Below are positions 42,384 to 51,600 of a stretch of 64,000 bases of DNA, in pieces. The stretch comes from an uncultured Dysosmobacter sp. (lineage in GTDB: Bacteria; Bacillota; Clostridia; Oscillospirales; Oscillospiraceae). The notes beneath the pieces are model-generated. The model was given only the letters and a program-made list of their open reading frames with translations, was not told where the DNA came from and searched no databases. The stretch covers positions 1 to 64,000 of the forward strand of contig CANQPD010000014.1 of assembly GCA_947625655.1 (NCBI GenBank), read 5' to 3'. The position numbers were made by a program, and so were the translations under genes. Every line of letters begins with the position of its first letter. The first letter of the stretch is position 1.

Positions 42384-43660
42384 GGCTTTTTGCGGAGTTT
42401 CCGCAAGGGAATGCACCCCCCATTTTCTTTGGTCTTGCCAAAGAAAACGGGCCGTGCACGGTCATCTCCGCGCTAAGAGCCGCCGCTTTGCGGCGGTTGC
42501 GCTCCGAAACGCTCCGCTGCGGCTCCGTGAAAAGAAAAACGTCTTTCGTCCCAACTTTCCCCATGAGACATGGGGAAAGTTGGGGGATGCGGGCCTCGTC
42601 ACGGTGCGTTTGGCAAAAACTTGCCGGGTCTTATCCGGGTGCGCTGGACGTTGGAGGGTATCCAATGTTTAAGCCGCAAGTTGGGACGTTGGGTGCGGAT
42701 TTGTGGGTGCTTGTCGGAAGAGCTTGCGCCTCTGGCCCCGCTGACGCTACGGGGGCGGTTATCCTGCGTTGGTGTGGCCTGCGGGGAATGCCCCGCCCGT
42801 AGGGGCCGATCTCCGGCCTAAGAGCCGCCCTGCGGGCGGTTGGCCTCCGAAAGGAGGCCTGCGGGCCGCTCTGCCCACATCGGCCCGCCGCCGCAAGTTG
42901 GGGCGTGGGGTGCCAGCCTGTGGGATATCGACGAAAGGGCTTTATCATCCCACCCGTGTGTTCCGCTTCGCTACACACTGCGTGGGCGACTGATGAGGGT
43001 TTGTAGGGGCGGATATTATCCGCCCGAAACGCAGGGGCTTGCGGAAACCGGGCGGCTGATAGCCGCCCCTACGAAGGTTTTTTGTAAACAAGAAAGTTGA
43101 CAAAGGAATTGACATTCGGCGGGCCGGGGTCGTCCCGCCCTACGGGGGGCTTCAACTTCGTAGGGGCCGATGCCTACATCGGCCCGCAGGCCTCCTTTCG
43201 GAGGCCAACCGCCCGCAGAGCGGCTCTTAGGCCGGAGACCGGCCCCTGCGGGGATTTCCCGACGGGCGGTTTCACAGATGGTGCGCCGGGGTCGTCCCGC
43301 CCTACGGATGTTCAAAAGCCAACGCAGCGTCAGCGGGGTGGTTGCGGAAACCCTTGCGATGAGCACCCACAAGTCTGCACCCAGTGTTCCAAATGCGGCA
43401 TAGACGCCCTACCGAACGCCGGCGTATAGCGCAGCCGGATGAAGCCTGGCAAGTTTTTGCCAAATGCAGCGTAACGGGGCCCGCATCCCCAAACTTGACC
43501 CTTTATGGGTCAAGTTTGGACGGAAAGCGTTTTTCTTTTGGACCGTGCACGGCCCGTTTTCTTTGGCAAGACCAAAGAAAATGGGGGGTGCATTCCCCAC
43601 GCGGCAAAACCGCGTAAACCCAACGCCCCCGCCCGCCAGGGCGGCTCTCCCCCCAAAAAA
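42384..43660. repeat. repeat region C: gene-free element with terminal inverted repeats
   Basis: No credible gene lies in this 1.3-kb gap. Ends: GGGAATGCACCCCCC at 42407-42430 and its inverse at 43574-43597. Inner hairpins: CTTTGG/CCAAAG on both ends, and second hairpins at 42551-42583 (CAACTTTCCCCATG arms) and 43488-43518 (AAACTTGACCC arms). The order of blocks on the left matches region B for about 300 bp. GTAGGGGC-type modules lie near 42799, 43003, 43049, 43114, 43159, 43230 and 43277. Confidence 0.75.
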
Positions 43661-43704
43661 ATGACATTTATCCGTACAGACAGAAAGATAACGAGGTGAA
43701 CTCC

Positions 43705-46311
43705 ATGGCGGAACTGACCCCCATGATGCGGCAATACTTGGAGATCAAAAAGAACAACCCGGATTCCATCCTGTTTTTCCGGCTGGGCGACTTCTACGAG
43801 ATGTTCGACGAGGACGCCCGCCTGGCATCGAAGGAGCTGGATCTGACGCTGACCTCCCGGGACCACGGCAAGCACGCAAAGCCCGCCGAGGAACAGATCC
43901 CCATGTGCGGTATCCCCTATCACGCCAGCGAGGCCTATATCGCCCGCCTGATCGCCAAGGGCTACAAGGTGGCCATCTGCGAGCAGATGGAGGACCCCGC
44001 CGCCGCCAAGGGCCTGGTGAAGCGGGACATCATCCGGGTGGTTACCCCCGGCACCGTCATCGACGCCGCGTGCCTGGACGACAAGGCCAGCAATTTCCTC
44101 TGCGGTATCTACATAGACTCCCGCTCCGCCGGCGCGGCCTTCTGTGACATCACCACCGGCAAGGCCCATCTGACCGCCTTCACCGGCAGGGACCGGGTGG
44201 AGCACGTCATCAACGAGCTGGGCCGCTTCTCCCCGGCGGAGGCCATTCTGAACGACGGCGCCTATGCCGAAAAGGCTCTGACCGGCGCCCTGACGGAAAA
44301 ATTCCGCTGCCGGGTGGAAAACGGCGGCGAACGCCGCTTCCTTTTGAACGAGGCGGAGAAGAACATCCGCAAACAGTTCGGCGAGGACGCCCTGAAAAGC
44401 CTGCCCGCCGGAAATCCGGCGGCGGCCATGGCGCTGGGCGGCCTTTTGAATTATCTGTACGAGACCCAGAAGACCGACCTTTCCCACATCAACGACCTGG
44501 ACTACTACGAGCAGGGCTGGTTCATGGAGCTGGACCTGACCGCCCGGCGGAACCTGGAGCTGACGGAGACCCTCCGGGGCAAGGAGAAGAAGGGGAGCCT
44601 TCTCTGGGTTCTGGACAAGACGAAGACCCCCATGGGCGCCAGGTGCCTGCGGAGCTGGCTGGAGCGGCCCCTGCTTTCCGTCACCGCCATCTGCAGGCGG
44701 AACTCCGCCGTGGCGGCGCTGGTGGATAACACCATCGCAAGAGAAGAGCTGACCGCCGCCATGACGGGCCTGGGGGACATGGAGCGGCTGATCGGCCGCA
44801 TCGTCTACGGCACCGCCGGGGGACGGGATATGGCGTCCCTCCGGGCGGCCATTGAAAAGCTGCCTGCCGTGAAGGAGCAGCTCTCCGCCCTCTCCGACCG
44901 GCGGATCTCCGAGCTGGCGGCGGAGCTGGACACCCTGGACGACATCGGCGAACGCATCGCCGCCGCCATCTGCGACGAGCCGCCGTTTTCCGTCCGGGAG
45001 GGGGGCTTCATCCGGGACGGCTTTGACGAAGAAGTGGACCGCCTGCGGCATATCCTCAAGGGCGGCAAGGGCGTCATCGCGGAGATGGAGGCCAAGGAGA
45101 AGGAGCGCACCGGCATCCGCACGCTGAAGATCGGCTATAACAAGGTCTTCGGCTACTATATCGAGGTCAGCAACTCCTTCCGCGACCAGGTGCCCGACAC
45201 CTATATCCGCAAGCAGACCCTGGTGGGCGGCGAGCGGTTCATCACCCAGGAGCTGAAGGATCTGGAGCACGAGATCCTGACCGCCTCGGAGCGGGTGGTG
45301 GCCCTGGAATATGAGCTGTTCACTAAACTCCGGGAGGAGGTCTCCGGCGAGGCGCAGCGCATCCAGAAAACCGCCGCCGCCATTGCCGAGACCGACGCGC
45401 TGGCGTCCTTCGCCGCCGTGGCGGTGCGGAACAACTACTGCCGCCCTGATGTGGACGAGTCCGGCGTCATCGAGATCAAAGAGGGCCGCCACCCGGTGGT
45501 GGAGCGGGTGCTGAAGGACAGCCTGTTCGTCCCCAACGACACCTTTATGGGGGAAAAGGAGGAACGGGTGGCCATCATCACCGGCCCCAACATGGCGGGC
45601 AAATCCACCTACATGCGCCAGGTGGCGCTGATCGTCCTGATGGCCCAGATGGGCTCCTTCGTCCCGGCGGCCCACGCCCGCATCGGCGTGGTGGACCGCA
45701 TCTTCACCCGCATCGGCGCGTCGGACGACCTCAGCGCCGGGCAGTCCACCTTTATGGTGGAGATGACGGAGGTGTCCGACATCCTGCACCACGCCACGAA
45801 AAATTCCCTGCTGATTCTGGACGAGATCGGACGGGGCACCAGCACCTTTGACGGCATGTCCATCGCCCGGGCGGTGCTGGAGTACTGCGCGGACAAAAAA
45901 ACGCTGGGGGCCAAGACCCTGTTCGCCACCCACTACCACGAGCTGACGGAGCTGGAGAACACCCTCCCCGGCACGGTGAATTACAACATCGCCGTCAGAA
46001 CAAAGGGGGAGGATATCATCTTCCTGCGGAAGATCGTCCCCGGCGGCGCGGACCGCAGCTATGGCATCGAGGTGGCCAAGCTGGCGGGGCTGCCGGACAA
46101 GGTCGTCCAGCGGGCCAAGGCGGTTTTGAAGGAGCTGGAGGAGGAAAACGGCGTGCAGTATGTGGCGGCCCGGAAGGAGACGGACCAGGTGTCCCTGGGG
46201 GCCATTGGCGAGGGCGAGGTGCTGGACGCGCTGCGCCGCTGCCAGCCGGACACCCTGACGCCTATCGAGGCCATGAGCCTGCTGTATGACCTGAAGAAAA
46301 AATTACAGTGA
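43705..46311 (+). CDS. mutS: DNA mismatch repair protein MutS
   Basis: 868 aa. MutS recognises mismatches. The mismatch-binding FYEMF (about 32-36) carries the phenylalanine wedge and glutamate. The ATPase has Walker A GPNMAGKST (about 629), the FMVEMTEVSDIL helix and Walker B-type LILDEIGRGTSTFDG. The start follows GAGGTG. The last 71 bp are duplicated 207 bp downstream on the far side of a small element, so the gene end has been rearranged, but the protein is full-length. Confidence 0.97.
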   Translation: MAELTPMMRQYLEIKKNNPDSILFFRLGDFYEMFDEDARLASKELDLTLTSRDHGKHAKPAEEQIPMCGIPYHASEAYIARLIAKGYKVAICEQMEDPAAAKGLVKRDIIRVVTPGTVIDAACLDDKASNFLCGIYIDSRSAGAAFCDITTGKAHLTAFTGRDRVEHVINELGRFSPAEAILNDGAYAEKALTGALTEKFRCRVENGGERRFLLNEAEKNIRKQFGEDALKSLPAGNPAAAMALGGLLNYLYETQKTDLSHINDLDYYEQGWFMELDLTARRNLELTETLRGKEKKGSLLWVLDKTKTPMGARCLRSWLERPLLSVTAICRRNSAVAALVDNTIAREELTAAMTGLGDMERLIGRIVYGTAGGRDMASLRAAIEKLPAVKEQLSALSDRRISELAAELDTLDDIGERIAAAICDEPPFSVREGGFIRDGFDEEVDRLRHILKGGKGVIAEMEAKEKERTGIRTLKIGYNKVFGYYIEVSNSFRDQVPDTYIRKQTLVGGERFITQELKDLEHEILTASERVVALEYELFTKLREEVSGEAQRIQKTAAAIAETDALASFAAVAVRNNYCRPDVDESGVIEIKEGRHPVVERVLKDSLFVPNDTFMGEKEERVAIITGPNMAGKSTYMRQVALIVLMAQMGSFVPAAHARIGVVDRIFTRIGASDDLSAGQSTFMVEMTEVSDILHHATKNSLLILDEIGRGTSTFDGMSIARAVLEYCADKKTLGAKTLFATHYHELTELENTLPGTVNYNIAVRTKGEDIIFLRKIVPGGADRSYGIEVAKLAGLPDKVVQRAKAVLKELEEENGVQYVAARKETDQVSLGAIGEGEVLDALRRCQPDTLTPIEAMSLLYDLKKKLQ

Positions 46312-46518
46312 GCAAGCTGGCAGCGGCGGTTCGCGCCGGAAGGCGCGTCAAGGGTTTTGCCAAAGGCAAACCCTTGAAATGGACGGGCTTTGCCCGGCCA
46401 TTTGAGTCAAATGCGGGGTCCCCGCCGCGCCCCGCGCGGTGGGGTGCGCCAGCCGGACACCCTGACGCCTATTGAGGCCATGAGCCTGTTGTATGAACTG
46501 AAGAAGAAACTGCAGTGA
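46312..46518 (+). repeat. gene-end element at mutS with duplicated mutS terminus
   Basis: The element (46312-46447) starts with GCTGGCAGCGGCG (46316-46328), the exact inverse of mutS 46234-46246. It then carries hairpins (CAAGGGTTT/AAACCCTTG; GGGC/GCCC) and ATTTGAGTC, and ends GGTGGGGTGC. A second copy of the mutS end follows (46448-46518; 65 of 71 bases identical to 46241-46311) and stops at TGA just before the next gene. The same element type is found at hfq and lepA. Confidence 0.85.
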
Positions 46519-46536
46519 GGCAGAGGGAGGAGACCT

Positions 46537-47247
46537 ATGGCAAAATGCAAGTCCGCCACTTATATGACGGCGGGGGAGCAGATCGCGGGAGTGGTGTTTT
46601 TCGTCATCTATCTGCTGGTGCTGCCCTTTGCCACGGCGCCGCTGTTCCGCCTGGCGGGAAAGCTGCTGGGGGTAAGCATCTCCGGCGCGATGCAGAATGT
46701 GATCTACTACTATGTGCTGTTTGCCGTGACCGTCATCATCTTCCACGGCTTTCTGGCCCGGACCTCCCGGCAGCTGGCGGACAATCCGGGGGGCGCGGGC
46801 AAGGCGCTGGTCGTCGGCCTGATCGGCCTGTACGGCCTGAACGAGCTGGTCTACCGCCTGACGAACCTGGTCATGGCCAACCACACCAACCTGAACGACA
46901 CCACCATCTCCGCCCAGATCGACGACGCGCCCCATATGACGCTGCTGATCGTCATTTTCCTGGCGCCCTTCGTGGAGGAGGTGCTGTTCCGGGGGCTGGT
47001 GTTCGGCAATTTGAAGCACAAGAGCCGGGGGCTGGCCTATCTTGTGTCCTGCGGGCTGTTTGCCCTGCTGCACGTGTGGCAGTTCGCGGTGGTGAACCAG
47101 GACATCACCTATTTCCTGCTGATGATCCAATACCTGGTTCCGGGTCTGGTGCTGGCCTGGGCCTATGAGCACAGCGGCACGCTGTGGACCTCCATCGGCC
47201 TCCACGCCGCTGCCAACGCCCTGAGCGTGTGGACGCTGGTGGGCTGA
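46537..47247 (+). CDS. CPBP family intramembrane metalloprotease
   Basis: 236 aa with about seven membrane segments. The CPBP (Abi/CAAX-like) motifs are present: EEVLFRG (about 149-155), FALLHVWQ with the metal-binding histidine, and GLHAAANAL near the C-terminus. Members may process prenylated or bacteriocin-related peptides. The start follows AGGGAGGAG, directly after the duplicated mutS end. Confidence 0.87.
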   Translation: MAKCKSATYMTAGEQIAGVVFFVIYLLVLPFATAPLFRLAGKLLGVSISGAMQNVIYYYVLFAVTVIIFHGFLARTSRQLADNPGGAGKALVVGLIGLYGLNELVYRLTNLVMANHTNLNDTTISAQIDDAPHMTLLIVIFLAPFVEEVLFRGLVFGNLKHKSRGLAYLVSCGLFALLHVWQFAVVNQDITYFLLMIQYLVPGLVLAWAYEHSGTLWTSIGLHAAANALSVWTLVG

Positions 47248-47278
47248 ATTCTGAGATAGAGATAGGGAAGAGCGTGCT

Positions 47279-48190
47279 ATGAGTTTTTTTGACACCCTTT
47301 GTGAAATGCTGGTGATCCTGTTTGCCATCGTCCTAGGCTATGCCGCCAACCACATGGGCATCATGGGCGGGGAGATGGACCGGAAGGTCAGCAAGCTGCT
47401 TTTGTCATTTACCATGCCCTGCATGATTGTGGCGGCGGTCGTTACCGGGGACGCGCTGCCCGGACTGGCGGAGGTCTTGTCCGTTTTGAAGGTGGCGGCG
47501 GTGTTTTACCTGTTGGAGACCGTGTTCATGCTGGTGGTGCCCCGCTTCTTGGGCGGCACCCCGGCACAGAAAGGCGTCTGGCGGTATGTGCTGGCGTTTC
47601 CCAATGTGGGCTTTATCGGGTATCCGGTGGCGGTGGCGCTGTTTGGGCCGGAGGCGCTGTTTTATGCCGTGGTGCTGGCGCTGCCGTTCAACCTGATGTC
47701 CTTTGCCCTGGGGCCGCTGCTGCTGGTGGGGGCCAAGCGGTTCCAGCTCCGGCAGGTGTTTTCTCCCTGCGTGGTGGCGTCGCTGCTGGCGCTGGTTTTG
47801 GCGCTCAGCGGCCTGCGGCCGCCGGCACTGCTGGGAGAGATGCTGAACTTTGTCGGCGGGATCACCGTGCCGCTGTCGCTGCTGCTGGTGGGGTCTTTGC
47901 TGGCGGGGCTGCCCGCCGGACAGGTGTTTGCCTCGCCCAGGCTGTGGGTGCTGTCGGTCCTGCGGCTGCTGGTGCTGCCGGCGGCGCTGTGGCTGATCCT
48001 GCGGGGAATGGATATTGGCTATATGGTGCTGGGCGTCGCTGTCACCCAGATGGCCATGCCCGCCGCCGTCAACGGCTCCATGCTCTGCATGGAATACGGC
48101 GGCGACAGTCAGTGCATGGCCCAGATCACGTTCTTATCGACTTTGGCATCCATTGTCACCATTCCCGTCATCGCGGCGCTGCTGCTGTGA
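47279..48190 (+). CDS. AEC family transporter (auxin efflux carrier-like)
   Basis: 303 aa, about ten membrane segments in two five-helix halves. FTMPCMIVAAVV, FPNVGFIGYPVAVALFG, GGITVPLSLLLVGSLLA and TQMAMPAAVNGSMLCMEYGGD are typical of the family. It probably moves organic acids; the substrate is unknown. mutL starts 28 bp downstream. Confidence 0.88.
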   Translation: MSFFDTLCEMLVILFAIVLGYAANHMGIMGGEMDRKVSKLLLSFTMPCMIVAAVVTGDALPGLAEVLSVLKVAAVFYLLETVFMLVVPRFLGGTPAQKGVWRYVLAFPNVGFIGYPVAVALFGPEALFYAVVLALPFNLMSFALGPLLLVGAKRFQLRQVFSPCVVASLLALVLALSGLRPPALLGEMLNFVGGITVPLSLLLVGSLLAGLPAGQVFASPRLWVLSVLRLLVLPAALWLILRGMDIGYMVLGVAVTQMAMPAAVNGSMLCMEYGGDSQCMAQITFLSTLASIVTIPVIAALLL

Positions 48191-48218
48191 GACCTTTTTG
48201 AGAGAGGAGGTGGGCGGT

Positions 48219-50231
48219 ATGCCCCATATTCAGCAATTGGAGACCCATGTGGCGGACCTGATCGCCGCGGGCGAGGTGGTGGAGCGGCCGGCCAGCGTGG
48301 TCAAGGAGCTGGTGGAAAACGCCGTGGACGCCGGAGCCACCGCCGTGGTGGTGGAGATCCGGCGGGGCGGCATGGGCATGATCCGCGTGACAGACGACGG
48401 CTGCGGCATCGCCCCTGAGGAGCTGCCCACCGCCTTTCTGCGCCACGCCACCAGCAAGCTCCGCACGCCGGAGGACCTGGGAAAGATCGGCACCCTGGGC
48501 TTCCGGGGCGAGGCCCTGGCGGCCATCTCCGCCGTCAGCCGGGTGGACATCCTGACCCGGCAGCGGGGTGCGGGCAGCGGCGCCTCCCTGCATTTGGAGG
48601 GCGGCGCGCCCGGCCAGGTGGAGGAGGCCGGCGCGCCGGAGGGCACCACCATCCGGGTGGCGGACCTCTTTTACAACACCCCGGCCCGGCTGAAATTCAT
48701 GAAGAAGGACAGCGCCGAGACCGCCGCCGTGGCGGGGCTGATGCAGCACCTGGCCCTGTCCCATCCCGATATTTCCTTCAAATTCATCAAGGACGGGGCG
48801 GAGGCCCTCCACACCCCCGGCGACGGGAAGCTGGACTCCACCGTCTACGCCGCCCTGGGCCGGGACTTTGCCAAAACCCTGATCCCCGTGGAGGGCCGGG
48901 GGGGAGACACGGCGGTCTCCGGCTTTGTGACAGCGCCTTTGATGGGCCGGGGGTCCCGGGCCATGCAGGTGTTTTTCGTCAACGGGCGGTTCATCAAGTC
49001 CCAGCTGCTGACGGCGGCCCTGGAGGAGGGCTACCGCAACCAGATCATGAAGGGCAAGTTTCCCGGCTGCGTGCTTTCCGTGACGCTGCCGGTGACGGCG
49101 GTGGACGTCAACGTCCACCCTGCCAAGACCCAGGTCAAGTTCGCCCGGGAACGGGAGGTATTCGACGCGGTGTACCACACCGTGCTGGACTGCCTGGACG
49201 CCAGGGGCGGGGCGATCCCGGCCCCCAGGAGCCCGGAGCAGGTGGTGAATCCCCGGCGGGACTTCTTCCAGTCCATGGACGCCAAGACCTACCGGGAGCA
49301 GGGCGTGAAAAGCGAGGTCAGGCCGCCGGAGCGGCAGACGCCCCCTGTCCGGCCCTCGGCCCCCGCCCGCCCCGCGTGGGACACGGAGTGGAAACCGGCG
49401 GCCAAGGTGGCGGACAGCGCGCCGGAGAAGCCGTTTTACCGAACGGCCCAGCTCCCGGCAAAGCCCGTGGGCTCCGCTCTGGGCAGGCCGCCGGCCTCTG
49501 TGGCGGCAAAGCCCCCGGAAGCGCCGCCTGCGGAAAGGGCCCCCGCTTCACCGGAACCGGAGGCCCCCGTGAAGCCGGAGGCGGCCCGGCGGCCCTTTGT
49601 GCCCGCCATCCCGGCGGCGCAGCAGGCCCTGGACCTGCCGGGGCAGCAGACCATCGAGCCGCCGAAGGAGGCCCCCTGGCGCATCGCCGGGGAGGTGCTG
49701 CACACCTATATCATCTGCGAGAGCGAAGACGGCTGCGTCTGGCTCATCGACAAGCACGCCGCCCACGAGCGGATCAATTTCGACCGCCTGAAGGCGGCCC
49801 AGACCCCGCCCATGCGGCAGACGCTGCTGCAGCCCGTTGCGGCGGAGCTGGACCGGGAGGCCGGGGCGCTGCTGCTGGAAAACCTGGAGCTGCTGGAGGA
49901 ACTGGGCTTCGCCTGTGAGGACTTCGGCGACGGGGCCATCCTGGTGCGGGAGGTTCCGGCGGACATCGACGCCGGAGACACCGCGGCCACCCTGGAGGAG
50001 CTGGCGGAAAACCTGCGGACTGGCCGGGATCTGGCGGAAAAGCGGGAAAACCTGCTGCACACCATGGCCTGCAAGGCCGCCATCAAGGGCGGCTGGACCA
50101 GCGATGTGGCGGAGCTGAGGGTTTTGGTTGAAAAAGTCCAGAGCGGCGAGGTGCGCTTCTGCCCCCACGGGCGGCCGGTGGCGGTGAAGCTGACCCGATA
50201 CGAGCTGGAGAAGATGTTCAAGCGGGCCTGA
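48219..50231 (+). CDS. mutL: DNA mismatch repair protein MutL
   Basis: 670 aa. The N-terminal GHKL ATPase has ELVENAVDAGA, DDGCGI and GFRGEAL. A long proline/alanine linker (about 370-490) leads to the C-terminal dimerisation/endonuclease domain with DKHAAHERINFD, MACKAAIKGG and CPHGRPV, the set found in nicking MutL proteins. The start follows GAGGAGG. Its partner mutS is about 2 kb upstream, separated by the CPBP and AEC genes. Confidence 0.96.
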   Translation: MPHIQQLETHVADLIAAGEVVERPASVVKELVENAVDAGATAVVVEIRRGGMGMIRVTDDGCGIAPEELPTAFLRHATSKLRTPEDLGKIGTLGFRGEALAAISAVSRVDILTRQRGAGSGASLHLEGGAPGQVEEAGAPEGTTIRVADLFYNTPARLKFMKKDSAETAAVAGLMQHLALSHPDISFKFIKDGAEALHTPGDGKLDSTVYAALGRDFAKTLIPVEGRGGDTAVSGFVTAPLMGRGSRAMQVFFVNGRFIKSQLLTAALEEGYRNQIMKGKFPGCVLSVTLPVTAVDVNVHPAKTQVKFAREREVFDAVYHTVLDCLDARGGAIPAPRSPEQVVNPRRDFFQSMDAKTYREQGVKSEVRPPERQTPPVRPSAPARPAWDTEWKPAAKVADSAPEKPFYRTAQLPAKPVGSALGRPPASVAAKPPEAPPAERAPASPEPEAPVKPEAARRPFVPAIPAAQQALDLPGQQTIEPPKEAPWRIAGEVLHTYIICESEDGCVWLIDKHAAHERINFDRLKAAQTPPMRQTLLQPVAAELDREAGALLLENLELLEELGFACEDFGDGAILVREVPADIDAGDTAATLEELAENLRTGRDLAEKRENLLHTMACKAAIKGGWTSDVAELRVLVEKVQSGEVRFCPHGRPVAVKLTRYELEKMFKRA

Positions 50232-50252
50232 CGGCCATCAAGGAGGATCAAC

Positions 50253-50441
50253 ATGGCGAAAAAGGACGAGCGGTTTATCAAGACTTACAGTCAGGGAGTG
50301 GTGACCATCAGCGAGATCTGGGTGGACCGGGAGACCGGGGTGAATTACCTCTTCCACAAGGACGGCTACGGCGGTGGTCTGACGCCGCTGCTGGACCGGG
50401 ACGGAAAGCCCGTCGTCACGACGGTATACGATGAGGAGTAA
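50253..50441 (+). CDS. DUF6440 family small protein
   Basis: 62 aa. The pattern RFIKTYSQG, IWVDRETGVNYLFHKDGYGGGLTPLLDRDG matches the DUF6440 family of small Firmicutes proteins, which have no known function. The ATG follows AAGGAGG. It is cotranscribed with mutL and the following oxidoreductase. Confidence 0.8.
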   Translation: MAKKDERFIKTYSQGVVTISEIWVDRETGVNYLFHKDGYGGGLTPLLDRDGKPVVTTVYDEE

Positions 50442-50444
50442 ACG

Positions 50445-51038
50445 ATGAAACTGTTATTTGTGGACTGCTGCATCAGCCAGCGGGGAGCGGAGTCCCGGAC
50501 CCGGGCGCTGACGGAGGCGTTTTTGAAGGTATTCCGGAAAGCACATCCGGAGGCGGAGATCGAGACCGTGATGCCGGAGGCCCTGCTGGCCCTGAAGCCC
50601 TTCGCGCCGGATATGCTGGACGAGCGGGACGCCCTGGCCTCTGTGGAGGCCTGGGACGCGCCGGTATTTGACCTGGCCCGGCAGTTCCGGGGGGCGGACC
50701 GGATCGCGGTGGCCGCGCCCTTCTGGGATCTGAGCTTCCCGGCGGCGCTGCGGACGTATATTGAGTACATCTCCGCCAACGGGCTGACCTATCACTACGA
50801 GGCGGACGGCTGCCACGGCGACTGTAAGGCGGAGCGGCTGGTGTATCTGACCTCCGGCGGCGACTTCGAGCGGGAGGACAGCATCGGCGTGGTGTACTGG
50901 CGGCAGCTTTGTGCCATGTTCGGCATCGGGCAGTTCGACTATGTGTTCGCCGGGGGGCTGGATATCGACCCAGCGAAAACGCCGGAGCTGCTGGACGGGG
51001 CCTGCGGCCTGGCGGAGAAGCTGGCGGAGACCTTCTGA
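50445..51038 (+). CDS. NAD(P)H-dependent oxidoreductase (flavodoxin-like fold)
   Basis: 197 aa. The N-terminal KLLFVDCCISQRGAESRTRALTEAF is a flavodoxin-fold FMN phosphate-binding loop. APFWDLSFPAALRTYIEYI and YLTSGGDF are typical of AzoR/MdaB-type quinone or azo reductases. It starts three bases after the DUF6440 stop. The substrate is unknown. Confidence 0.83.
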   Translation: MKLLFVDCCISQRGAESRTRALTEAFLKVFRKAHPEAEIETVMPEALLALKPFAPDMLDERDALASVEAWDAPVFDLARQFRGADRIAVAAPFWDLSFPAALRTYIEYISANGLTYHYEADGCHGDCKAERLVYLTSGGDFEREDSIGVVYWRQLCAMFGIGQFDYVFAGGLDIDPAKTPELLDGACGLAEKLAETF

Positions 51039-51051
51039 AAGGGGGCGCGGG

Positions 51052-51576
51052 ATGAAGCGGGAAAACCGGATCCTGCTGGGGATCGCGGTGCTGCTGATCG
51101 CGGCCTGCCTGGGGGACGTCTGGTTCCGGCGGCAGGGAAAGGCGCGGACCTTGGCGGAACAGGAGGCCAGGGAGGGCAGCGTGGTGATCGAAAATTCCCA
51201 TGTGCTCTCCGGCGCGGATATCTGGGCGGAGTTCTATCAGGCGGCCCAGGCCGGGGAGCCCGCCCAGGTCCGGCTGGTCAAAAGCTATACCGGCGTGGGG
51301 GAGGACAGCACCTATATCACGGACCTGGCCTTTGATGGGGAGACCTATGCCATTGCGGGCAGCCAGGACACCTATCGATATCTGCTCTGCTTTCCGGATG
51401 TGGCGTCGCCCAGCGGCGCGAGAACTTCCAGCGCGACCTATTATATCCTGTCCAACGACGACACGGTGACGCCGGAGAAGATCGAACGGTATGAAACCTC
51501 GTCTTTTGCTTTTGAGGAAACGCCGCCGGACGCCTACAAAGTGTACACGGAATACGTCTGGAAAGACGAGCCGTAA
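51052..51576 (+). CDS. hypothetical lipoprotein
   Basis: 174 aa. The N-terminus MKRENRILLGIAVLLIAACLG reads as a lipoprotein signal (charged start, hydrophobic run, LIAAC lipobox with Cys19), though a simple membrane anchor is possible. The rest is a soluble domain of about 150 residues with no recognised family. The start follows AAAGGGGG. It lies between an oxidoreductase and miaA. Confidence 0.68.
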   Translation: MKRENRILLGIAVLLIAACLGDVWFRRQGKARTLAEQEAREGSVVIENSHVLSGADIWAEFYQAAQAGEPAQVRLVKSYTGVGEDSTYITDLAFDGETYAIAGSQDTYRYLLCFPDVASPSGARTSSATYYILSNDDTVTPEKIERYETSSFAFEETPPDAYKVYTEYVWKDEP

Positions 51577-51600
51577 TTTGCGGGAAAGGAAGGTGAGACC

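Noticed and set aside
43510-45939. 809-codon open frame antisense to mutS
   Set aside because: Shadow of mutS; no start context and no recognisable protein motif.
46312-46447. Group II intron or retron remnant at mutS
   Set aside because: The element is too short, has no reverse transcriptase and lacks a recognisable domain V/VI or msr/msd structure.
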